Shown piece after piece: positions 17,116 to 24,458 of a DNA stretch of 34,492 bases (position 1 is its first letter; every line of letters begins with the position of its first letter). A program made the translations under genes and the position numbers. The stretch is from an uncultured Parabacteroides sp. (GTDB lineage: Bacteria > Bacteroidota > Bacteroidia > Bacteroidales > Tannerellaceae), in NCBI GenBank assembly GCA_900770835.1, contig CAAGLQ010000026.1, positions 1-34,492 of the forward strand, read 5' to 3'. The notes under the pieces were generated by a model. That model saw only the letters and a program-made list of their open reading frames with translations. It was not told the origin of the DNA and ran no database searches.

Positions 17116-17949
17116 ATGAAGGATAAGCTATGTAGAGTGCTCTTTTTGGGAATATTTATGGGCTTGACGCAGGGAATATGGGCACAAACGTATGAGCAAT
17201 TTGTGGAGAAGAGTTTCGATCTGTTGGATCAGAATGATCTGTTGGCAGCAGGAGAGAGCTTGAAGGCGGCGATGCGGTTGGAGCCGGCCAATCCCAACAA
17301 CTATGCGTTGCTGATGAATTTGGGAACGATTCAACGTAGGCAGGGATTGTTGGATGAGGCTTTGGTTTCCTACAGTGCGGCGTTGAGCCGCTATCCGCAG
17401 CATGAGACAATCTTGCAGAACCGGGCAGAGCTTTATACGGAGATGGGGGAGATCGAGAAGGCGCTGAACGACTATAATGCCTTATTAGCCATAAATCCGG
17501 ATAAACAGGATGCACTTTATGCGCGAGGTATCCTTTTTCTCGACCAAAAAGAACTCTTGCGGGCGGAGGAGGATTTCGACCGGTTGCTTAATGTGAACGA
17601 GAAGTCGGTGAAGGCTCGTTTGGGATATGCCTTGTTAGAGAAGGTGCGGGGCAATTTCTTAGAGAGTGAGCGAATCTTCAATTATTTGATTGGCGAGATG
17701 CCGAGGGAATGGACGCTCTACGAGGAGCGGGCCGATCTTTATTTCCGTATGGGAAAGAACGCACGGGCTATGGCCGATGTCAATAAGGTATTTGTAGAGA
17801 GTGAGCCTACCGCCTCGCTCTATGTGCTGAGAGGCAAGATCAAACTGGCTCAATTTGAAAAACCATCCGCAGCGCTCGACTTTAAGAAAGCGCTACAGAT
17901 GGGTTATGATAAAGCAACGATTGACACGTTGCTGGAAATGGCGAAATAG
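17116..17949 (+). CDS. Exported tetratricopeptide-repeat protein
   Basis: A 277-residue protein with a signal peptide (residues 1-24, ending GIWAQ) and no lipobox, so probably periplasmic. The mature part consists of about six to seven TPR units of 34 residues, with the typical pattern A..LG.....G...EAL..Y..AL...P, for example NLGTIQRRQGLLDEALVSYSAAL is shortened here as LLDEALVSYSAAL near residue 78 and EIEKALNDYNALLAINPD near 115. TPR scaffolds mediate protein-protein contacts; the partner is not evident. It is transcribed divergently from the MscS gene and ends 6 bases from the convergent leuB stop, with no terminator between. Confidence 0.85.
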   Translation: MKDKLCRVLFLGIFMGLTQGIWAQTYEQFVEKSFDLLDQNDLLAAGESLKAAMRLEPANPNNYALLMNLGTIQRRQGLLDEALVSYSAALSRYPQHETILQNRAELYTEMGEIEKALNDYNALLAINPDKQDALYARGILFLDQKELLRAEEDFDRLLNVNEKSVKARLGYALLEKVRGNFLESERIFNYLIGEMPREWTLYEERADLYFRMGKNARAMADVNKVFVESEPTASLYVLRGKIKLAQFEKPSAALDFKKALQMGYDKATIDTLLEMAK

Positions 17950-17955
17950 CGAGGA

Positions 17956-19020
17956 TTACTTGCTCTCGTTGATGTAGTTGACGATCCAAGCACCTACCTC
18001 TTTCGTGCCATACTTCGCACCACCTTCTACCTGGATCTCCGGTGTGCGTACAAGGGCATCCAAGGAGGCATCGACAGCCTTGCGGATCAAAGCGCCCTCT
18101 TCTTTGCAGTCGAAATACTCAAACAGCATCGCTACGGAAAGAATCTGTGCCAACGGATTGGCGATATTCAATCCCTTTGCCTGCGGCCAAGAACCGTGGA
18201 TCGGCTCGAAAACCGGTGTGCTCTCACCTGTAGAGGCAGAAGGAAGCAAGCCCATGGATCCACTGATGCAAGATCCCTCGTCGGTCAAGATATCACCGAA
18301 CGTATTCTCTGTCACCATCACATCGAAGAAGGTCGGCTCTTGGATCATACGCATAGCGGCGTTATCCACATACATGTAGTCAGTCTTCACCTCCGGATAT
18401 TGGGGAGCCATCTCTTGCGCGATCTGACGCCACAGGCGAGAAGAGGCCAATACGTTTGCCTTATCCACAACTGTCAAATGTTTACGACGTTTCATCGCGT
18501 ACTCGAAACCTACCTTTAAGATGCGCTCGATCTCCGGACGGGTGTACATATTGGTGTCGTAGGCCTTCTCGTTGTCTTGGTACTTCTCACCGAAATACAT
18601 ACCACCGGTCAACTCGCGGATGCAGAGGAAATCGGCACCCTCTACCAACTCCGCACGCAACGGTGACTTATGCAACAGGCATTTGAAGGTCTGCACCGGA
18701 CGGATATTGGCGAAAAGACCTAACTTCTTACGCATGGCCAACAAGCCCTGCTCCGGACGTACCTTGGCGGTCGGGTTGTTGTCGAATTTCGGGTCACCTA
18801 CAGCCGAGAAGAGCACAGCGTCAGCCTCTTGGCAGATCTGGAAAGTCTCTTCGGGGAAGGGATCACCTACTTTATCAATTGCGTCCGCACCACAGAGGGC
18901 GTAGGCGTAATGTACATCATGACCAAATTTCTTACAAACGGCACTCATCACCTCCACACCTTGCACGGAGATCTCAGGGCCGATCCCGTCGCCGGGAAGT
19001 ACTGCTATATTCAGTTCCAT
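17956..19020 (-). CDS. leuB: 3-isopropylmalate dehydrogenase
   Basis: LeuB oxidises and decarboxylates 3-isopropylmalate with NAD+; the same enzyme can act on 3-methylmalate in the citramalate route to 2-oxobutyrate. The 354-residue protein has LPGDGIGPE at the N-terminus, RELTGGMYFGE, the catalytic Lys in VDKANVL, the metal-binding Asp residues in FGDILTDEGS, and EPIHGSWP in the NAD-binding region. It is the last gene of the leu operon, 39 bases after the synthase-like gene. Confidence 0.97.
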   Translation of the reverse strand: MELNIAVLPGDGIGPEISVQGVEVMSAVCKKFGHDVHYAYALCGADAIDKVGDPFPEETFQICQEADAVLFSAVGDPKFDNNPTAKVRPEQGLLAMRKKLGLFANIRPVQTFKCLLHKSPLRAELVEGADFLCIRELTGGMYFGEKYQDNEKAYDTNMYTRPEIERILKVGFEYAMKRRKHLTVVDKANVLASSRLWRQIAQEMAPQYPEVKTDYMYVDNAAMRMIQEPTFFDVMVTENTFGDILTDEGSCISGSMGLLPSASTGESTPVFEPIHGSWPQAKGLNIANPLAQILSVAMLFEYFDCKEEGALIRKAVDASLDALVRTPEIQVEGGAKYGTKEVGAWIVNYINESK

Positions 19021-19059
19021 CTTGTTGTTATAGTTATATGTTTCTGTTTGTTCTTGTTT

Positions 19060-20577
19060 TTATTGTTCTTCGATGCGGTTCAGCATCTTGACGGTCGCTT
19101 TGATCGCCGCCTCTGTCTGGTCGGCATCCAAGCCACGTGTCTTGAAGTCAATGCCCGCATAGTTCCAGCTGATCACGGTTTGCACGAAAGCATCGGTACG
19201 TCCGCCCGGCGGGATGGAGACCGAATAGTTGGTCAACATCGGGAACGGACGGTTCAGGCGGGAATAGATGTGTCGCAACGCACGCACAAAGGCATCGTAT
19301 TGACCATCGCCAGAGGCCGATTCCTCGTAAGCCTCGCCGTTAATCTCCACCTTCAAGGAGGCAACCGGTTTCAAGCCCTGTGCCAACGACAGCGAGTAGT
19401 TGAGGATGCGAATACGCTGTTCCTCCTGCATATTGTCGTGGTGTAGCACATCACTGATGATGTAGGGCAGATCCTCCGGAGTCACCATCTCTTTCTTATC
19501 GCCTAACTCGATGATGCGCTCAGTGACCTTACGCATCGAGTTCTCATCCAGGTCAATACCCAACGCTTCCAAGTTCTTGCGGATATTGGCCTTGCCGGAG
19601 GTCTTGCCCAAGGCATACTCTCTGACACGACCGAAACGCTCCGGCAACAACTCGTTGCAATAGAGGTTGTTCTTGCTGTCTCCATCCGCATGGACACCTG
19701 CGCATTGCGTGAAAACATGCTCACCGATGATCGGTTTGTTGGGTGGAATGTGGATGCCGGAGTAGGTCTCAACCAGACGGCTCGCCTTGTTGATCTTCTC
19801 CTCTCGCAAACTGGTCTCCTCGTGCAACTGGTCTTTGATCACCGCCAAGACGCTACTCAATGGTGCGTTACCGGCACGCTCACCCAAGCCATTCACGGTG
19901 GTGTGTACACCCTTGATACCGGCACGGATGGCGGAATAGACATTGGCTACCGCTAAGTCGTAGTCATTGTGCGCATGGAAATCAAAGTTCAGATCCGGAT
20001 AGCGATCCACCATCTGCTTGCAATATTCATACGTATTGCCTGGATTCAAGATGCCTAATGTGTCAGGAAGCATGAAGCGCTTGATGGGAAGCTCCTTCAG
20101 ATGATCCACCATAAAGAATACGTAATCCGAAGAGTGCTGGATGCCGTTCGACCAATCCTCTAAATAGACATTCACATCAATCTTGCGCCGAGTGGCCTCT
20201 TTGACTACTGCTGTGATGTCATCTACATGTTGCTGCGGGGTTTTGCGTAGCTGTTCCGTCACATGCTTGAAGGAGCCTTTGCAGAGCAGGTTCATCACCC
20301 GGCAACCGGCGGATTCGATCCAATCCAACGAGACGGAGCCATCCACGAAGCCTAACACCTCTAACTTGTCGAGATGAGCTGTGCGGGCTGCCCAGGCAGC
20401 TACACGTCGCACAGCCTCAAATTCCCCTTCCGAGACACGAGCCGAGGCGATCTCGATGCGGTTCACGCCCAAATCTCCTAATAGCACCTGTGCGATGCTC
20501 AGTTTCTCATGAGCGGCAAAGGAGACACCGGAGGTCTGTTCTCCGTCCCGGAGGGTGGTATCCATGATCTCAATCAT
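19060..20577 (-). CDS. cimA: Citramalate / 2-isopropylmalate synthase-like enzyme
   Basis: A 505-residue member of the HMGL-like acyltransferase family with a C-terminal LeuA_dimer-type regulatory domain (about residues 375-500). The catalytic domain has DTTLRDGEQTSG at the start, the metal-binding FHAHND and GLGERAGN. It is a distant paralogue of the LeuA in the same operon. Since one 2-isopropylmalate synthase is already present and LeuCD and LeuB can also process citramalate products, I infer that this copy condenses pyruvate with acetyl-CoA to (R)-citramalate, supplying 2-oxobutyrate for isoleucine. A second isopropylmalate synthase is the main alternative. It starts 4 bases after leuD. 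The symbol is an inference. Confidence 0.75.
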   Translation of the reverse strand: MIEIMDTTLRDGEQTSGVSFAAHEKLSIAQVLLGDLGVNRIEIASARVSEGEFEAVRRVAAWAARTAHLDKLEVLGFVDGSVSLDWIESAGCRVMNLLCKGSFKHVTEQLRKTPQQHVDDITAVVKEATRRKIDVNVYLEDWSNGIQHSSDYVFFMVDHLKELPIKRFMLPDTLGILNPGNTYEYCKQMVDRYPDLNFDFHAHNDYDLAVANVYSAIRAGIKGVHTTVNGLGERAGNAPLSSVLAVIKDQLHEETSLREEKINKASRLVETYSGIHIPPNKPIIGEHVFTQCAGVHADGDSKNNLYCNELLPERFGRVREYALGKTSGKANIRKNLEALGIDLDENSMRKVTERIIELGDKKEMVTPEDLPYIISDVLHHDNMQEEQRIRILNYSLSLAQGLKPVASLKVEINGEAYEESASGDGQYDAFVRALRHIYSRLNRPFPMLTNYSVSIPPGGRTDAFVQTVISWNYAGIDFKTRGLDADQTEAAIKATVKMLNRIEEQ

Positions 20578-20580
20578 ACC

Positions 20581-21180
20581 TTAACGCTTTGCTTCGTAGG
20601 CTTCGATCTTGGATTTATTGGCCAACAGATAGTCGATGTCATCGAGTCCGTTGATCAAACAGTCTTTCTTGTAGGCATTGATTTCAAAGTGCTCGCTCTT
20701 GCCGGTAGCCTTGTTCGTGATGGTTTGCTCCGGCAGGTTGACCTCTACCTCTGCCTTCGGATTCTTGAAAATGGTATCGAACAGCTCTGCCAAGAAACCC
20801 TCTGATACGACAACGGGCAACACGAAGTTGTTCAGCTCGTTGTTCTTGTGAATATCGGCGAAGAAGCTGGAAACGACCACACGGAAACCATAGTCGGCGA
20901 TCGCCCAAGCGGCGTGCTCACGGCTGGAGCCTGAACCAAAGTTCTTACCGGCTACCAAGATCTGTCCGCCATAGGTCGGGTCATTCAAGACGAAAGAAGA
21001 GATCTTGTTGCCCTCCTTGTCGTAACGCCAGTCACGGAAGAGGTTCTCTCCGAAGCCCTCCTTGGTCGTCGCCTTCAGGAAGCGAGCCGGGATGATTTGA
21101 TCAGTGTCCACATTCTCCAAGGGGAGGGGAACACATGTGCTTGTTATGATGTTGAATTTCTGTTTCATAGAAAAATTCAT
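20581..21180 (-). CDS. leuD: 3-isopropylmalate dehydratase small subunit
   Basis: LeuD is the swivel-domain subunit that with LeuC isomerises 2- to 3-isopropylmalate. The 199-residue protein shows LENVDTDQIIPARFL, GKNFGSGSSREHAAWAI and SFFADIHKNN, all typical. An ATG at 21168 is an alternative start; the first Met at 21180 adds four residues. It begins 17 bases after leuC and ends 3 bases before the synthase-like gene. Confidence 0.95.
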   Translation of the reverse strand: MNFSMKQKFNIITSTCVPLPLENVDTDQIIPARFLKATTKEGFGENLFRDWRYDKEGNKISSFVLNDPTYGGQILVAGKNFGSGSSREHAAWAIADYGFRVVVSSFFADIHKNNELNNFVLPVVVSEGFLAELFDTIFKNPKAEVEVNLPEQTITNKATGKSEHFEINAYKKDCLINGLDDIDYLLANKSKIEAYEAKR

Positions 21181-21197
21181 GATTGATGATTCATAAT

Positions 21198-22595
21198 TTA
21201 TAGTAACTCTCTCGGATCCGTAATCTTACCTGTGACAGCGGCAGCAGCGGCTACTAACGGACCGGCCAAGATAGTGCGTGCTCCAGGACCTTGACGACCT
21301 TCAAAGTTACGGTTGGAGGTGGAGACGGCATACTTCCCGGCGGGAATCTTATCCTCGTTCATGGCCAAGCAAGCGGAACAACCCGGTTGGCGCAACTCAA
21401 AACCCGCCTCAGTCAGGATCTGGTCGATACCCTCCGCATGGATCTGATGCTCAACTTGCCAGCTACCCGGCACTAACCAAGCGATCACATGGTCAGCCTT
21501 CTTCTTGCCCTTCACCAATGAGGCGAACGCACGGAAGTCCTCGATACGGCCGTTCGTACAGCTACCCAAGAAGACATAATCAACCGGCTTGCCCAACATC
21601 GGTTCACCAGCCTGGAAGCCCATGTATGCCAAAGACTTTTGGTAAGAGATGCGACCAGCCTCATCTACGCTCTCCAATGAGGGGATCGTCTCACGGATAC
21701 CCATACCCATACCGGGGTTGGTGCCGTAAGTAACCATCGGCTCGATGTCTTCCGCATGATAAACAATCTCCTTGTCAAACTGTGCGTCAGGATCGCTATA
21801 CAGCTCACGCCACTCGTTCACCTTTTTCTCCCAAGCCTCGCCTCTCGGTGCGAACTCACGATCTTTCAGGTAAGCGAAAGTCACCTCGTCTGGAGCGATC
21901 ATACCACCACGGGCACCCATCTCGATCGAGAGGTTACAGATGGTCAAGCGCTCTTCCATCGTTGTGTTGCGGATAGCCTCGCCGGCATATTCCACGAAGT
22001 AACCCGTCGCACCACTGGTGCTCATCCGACTGATGATGTAAAGGGCGATGTCTTTTGCGGTCACACCCGGCTTGCGTTGGCCGTCGATCGTGATACGCAT
22101 CGTTTTCGGCTTACGCTGCATGATGCACTGTGTTGCTAAGGTCATCTCTACCTCGCTGGTACCGATACCGAAGGCGATCGCACCCATCGCACCGTGTGTA
22201 GAGGTGTGTGAGTCACCGCAAACGATGGTCATACCCGGTTGTGTCAAACCGGTCTCCGGACCTACAACGTGGATAATACCGTTCTTCGGATGTTGCAAAC
22301 CGTAATAGGTCAGGCCGAAATCCTTGGCGTTCTTCTCCAAGGTATCTACTTGGTTCTTGGAAACCGGATCCTGGATCGGCTGGTCTTGGTGCAACGTGGG
22401 GATATTGTGATCCGGCATACAGGTGATCTGTTGCGGACGGAAAGGCTTTAATCCTCTGGCGCGCAGTCCGGCAAAAGCTTGCGGACTGGTGACCTCATGG
22501 CAATAGAGACGGTCGATGTATAATTGAATCGTGCCGTCGGCCAACGTGTCAACTACATGTTTGTCCCAGATTTTCTCAAATAATGTCTTGCTCAT
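21198..22595 (-). CDS. leuC: 3-isopropylmalate dehydratase large subunit
   Basis: LeuC carries the [4Fe-4S] cluster of isopropylmalate isomerase. The 465-residue protein has the three cluster Cys residues in the expected contexts: FLGSCTNGR near residue 345 and PGCSACLAMN near 405. CGDSHTSTHGA near 130 is the substrate-binding region, and GARTILAGP near the C-terminus is also typical. It starts 12 bases after leuA and is followed by leuD. Certain identification. Confidence 0.97.
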   Translation of the reverse strand: MSKTLFEKIWDKHVVDTLADGTIQLYIDRLYCHEVTSPQAFAGLRARGLKPFRPQQITCMPDHNIPTLHQDQPIQDPVSKNQVDTLEKNAKDFGLTYYGLQHPKNGIIHVVGPETGLTQPGMTIVCGDSHTSTHGAMGAIAFGIGTSEVEMTLATQCIMQRKPKTMRITIDGQRKPGVTAKDIALYIISRMSTSGATGYFVEYAGEAIRNTTMEERLTICNLSIEMGARGGMIAPDEVTFAYLKDREFAPRGEAWEKKVNEWRELYSDPDAQFDKEIVYHAEDIEPMVTYGTNPGMGMGIRETIPSLESVDEAGRISYQKSLAYMGFQAGEPMLGKPVDYVFLGSCTNGRIEDFRAFASLVKGKKKADHVIAWLVPGSWQVEHQIHAEGIDQILTEAGFELRQPGCSACLAMNEDKIPAGKYAVSTSNRNFEGRQGPGARTILAGPLVAAAAAVTGKITDPRELL

Positions 22596-22607
22596 TGTTA
22601 TGCTGTT

Positions 22608-24110
22608 TTATTCGATGATAAACTTGTTGATTGCGTCGATAAAGGCCTCTACGGAAGCGGCGATAATATCGGTGTTCGCAGAGAAACCGTAGTAAGTGTT
22701 GCCTTTATACTCTACCTGCATGTGCACCTTTCCGGTGTCGTCACTGCCCTTGTTGATGGCTTGGATCAAGAACTCCTGGATGGTCATATCGCTGTTGCTG
22801 ATCGCCTTCTTCACGGCCTTGATACCGGCATCCACAGGTCCGTTACCCGCTGCGGCCTCATAGCGTTTCACGCCGGCCAAGCTCAAGCATACGCTGGCTA
22901 CGGATTGCACACCTACGCCACTGGTCACTTGCAGGTAATCCAATTTAATATGGTGTGTCGCAGTGCGATCCTTGCCGACCAACATCAATACATCGTCGTC
23001 GTTGATGTCTTTCTTGCGATCTGCCAAGCGCAAGAAGTCTTGATAAACCTTATCCAACTTCTCTTGCTCTAACTCCACGCCTAAGATATGCAAACGGTGC
23101 TTCAAGGCGGCACGGCCACTACGTGCGGTCAATACGATGGCGTTATCGTCGATACCTACATCCTTCGGGTCAATGATCTCATAGGTCTGTACGTTCTTCA
23201 ACACGCCATCTTGGTGGATACCCGAAGAGTGCGCGAAGGCGTTACGACCTACGATCGCCTTGTTGGGCTGTACCGGCATGTTCATCAAGCTCGATACCAT
23301 GCGGCTGGTGCCGTAGATCTTTGTCGTGTTGATATTGGTGATGATCTCACGCTCCTTGTGGCTCTTGAAGATCATGGCGATCTCCTCCAACGAGGTGTTA
23401 CCCGCACGCTCGCCGATACCGTTGATAGTCACCTCCACCTGTCGGGCACCGTTCAAGACACCTTGCACGGTGTTGGCGGTAGCCATACCTAAATCGTTGT
23501 GACAGTGTGTAGAGAGGATAGCGTTGTGCACACCATCTACATGCTCCATCAAATAGCGGATCTTGGCACCATACTCATCTGGCAAGCAATAACCGGTAGT
23601 GTCGGGGATGTTCACAACGGTAGCACCCGCTTTGATCACTGCCTCAACCACACGAGCCAGGTACTCATTCTCCGTACGTCCCGCATCCTCGCAATAGAAC
23701 TCCACGTCCTCTACGAATCGCTTGGCGTATTTGGTAGCGGCAACGGCACGCTCGATAATCTCCTCGCGGTTGGAGTTGAATTTATATTTAATGTGTGAAT
23801 CCGACGTACCGATACCGGTGTGGATGCGTCCACGCTTGGCGAATTTCAAAGCCTCCGCCGCAGCATCAATGTCTTTTTCTACCGCACGGGTCAAGGCGCA
23901 AATGGTCGGCCATGTAACGGCCTTTGCTATCTCTACCACACTCTTGAAATCTCCGGGGCTTGACACAGGGAAACCGGCCTCAATCACGTCCACACCTAAT
24001 TGCTCCAAGGCTTTGGCCACTTGGATCTTCTCTACGGTGTTTAATTGGCATCCGGGTACCTGCTCTCCATCACGCAATGTCGTGTCGAAAATAAATAATC
24101 TATCTGCCAT
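22608..24110 (-). CDS. leuA: 2-isopropylmalate synthase
   Basis: LeuA condenses 2-oxoisovalerate with acetyl-CoA, the committed step to leucine. The 500-residue protein has DTTLRDGEQVPG, VIEAGFPVSSPGDF, the metal site STHCHNDLG, GIGERAGN and SGIHQDGVLK, and a C-terminal LeuA_dimer regulatory domain (about residues 370-500) where leucine feedback binding is expected. It is the first gene of the operon, directly after the leader described at 24145-24371. Certain identification. Confidence 0.97.
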   Translation of the reverse strand: MADRLFIFDTTLRDGEQVPGCQLNTVEKIQVAKALEQLGVDVIEAGFPVSSPGDFKSVVEIAKAVTWPTICALTRAVEKDIDAAAEALKFAKRGRIHTGIGTSDSHIKYKFNSNREEIIERAVAATKYAKRFVEDVEFYCEDAGRTENEYLARVVEAVIKAGATVVNIPDTTGYCLPDEYGAKIRYLMEHVDGVHNAILSTHCHNDLGMATANTVQGVLNGARQVEVTINGIGERAGNTSLEEIAMIFKSHKEREIITNINTTKIYGTSRMVSSLMNMPVQPNKAIVGRNAFAHSSGIHQDGVLKNVQTYEIIDPKDVGIDDNAIVLTARSGRAALKHRLHILGVELEQEKLDKVYQDFLRLADRKKDINDDDVLMLVGKDRTATHHIKLDYLQVTSGVGVQSVASVCLSLAGVKRYEAAAGNGPVDAGIKAVKKAISNSDMTIQEFLIQAINKGSDDTGKVHMQVEYKGNTYYGFSANTDIIAASVEAFIDAINKFIIE

Positions 24111-24144
24111 AATTTATTTTGTTTTTCTATTATGCTTTACAATT

Positions 24145-24180
24145 AAAAAAGCCTCTCTCACAGGGAAGTGAGAAAGACTT
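24145..24180 (-). terminator. leu operon attenuator (intrinsic terminator)
   Basis: On the minus strand AAGTCTTTCTCAC pairs with GTGAGAGAGGCTT over 13 bp (two G-U pairs) around the loop TTCCCT, and the T run continues (TTTTTT). It lies 35 bases upstream of the leuA start. Its 5' arm plus loop, TCTCACTTCC, is perfectly complementary over 10 bases to the segment GGAAGTGAGA that contains the leader stop codon. Confidence 0.92.
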
Positions 24181-24216
24181 TTTCTTTATGATTGATTATG
24201 CGCAAAGTCATACACG

Positions 24217-24226
24217 TCTCACTTCC
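24217..24226 (-). promoter_or_regulatory. leu antiterminator strand overlapping the leader stop codon
   Basis: GGAAGTGAGA on the minus strand is the exact complement of TCTCACTTCC in the 5' arm and loop of the attenuator. The TGA stop of the leader peptide lies inside it. A ribosome that finishes the leader would cover this strand and let the terminator form; a ribosome stalled earlier on Leu codons would leave it free to block the terminator. Confidence 0.85.
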
Positions 24227-24293
24227 TATCCTGTTGCCAGAGTAGAATACTGCTTAGAGAAATAAGGAGATCTTGTAGCGTATTGCGTGTCAT
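24219..24293 (-). CDS. leuL: leu leader peptide, 24 aa, Leu-rich
   Basis: The minus-strand frame from ATG at 24293 to TGA at 24219 encodes 24 residues with Leu at positions 6, 9, 10, 13, 17 and 18 and Ile at 11 and 16 (segment LQDLLISLSSILLW). The Leu codons are CTA, CTC and CTT, never TTA, TTG or CTG. It lies 48 bases downstream of a consensus promoter and its stop codon is embedded in the antiterminator strand, the classical arrangement of a leucine attenuation leader. Ile codons suit an operon that may also feed isoleucine synthesis. A second tiny frame (four codons, ATG near 24322) precedes it and is probably not meaningful. Confidence 0.92.
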   Translation of the reverse strand: MTRNTLQDLLISLSSILLWQQDRK

Positions 24294-24340
24294 CTTTTTG
24301 CTTTTTACTTATTCGTTATGCATCCTTTTCAGAACGGCTG

Positions 24341-24371
24341 CAAAGTTACTGTCTTTTTTTAAACCTCCAAA
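24341..24371 (-). promoter_or_regulatory. leu operon promoter
   Basis: TTTG (24368-24371), a 19-bp spacer and TAACTTTG (24341-24348) on the minus strand match the Bacteroidales consensus exactly, with the same spacing as the trp promoter. Confidence 0.85.
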
Positions 24372-24458
24372 TATAATTCGAAGTTTTTTTACTCCGATTA
24401 CTTATAAAACGTAAGATAATTGGCGATTGAAAGTGATAAAACAGAAGATAGCTACCGT

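Noticed and set aside
18829..19446. 205-codon plus-strand frame
   Set aside because: Spans the opposite strand of leuB and the synthase-like gene across their junction; no gene-like features.
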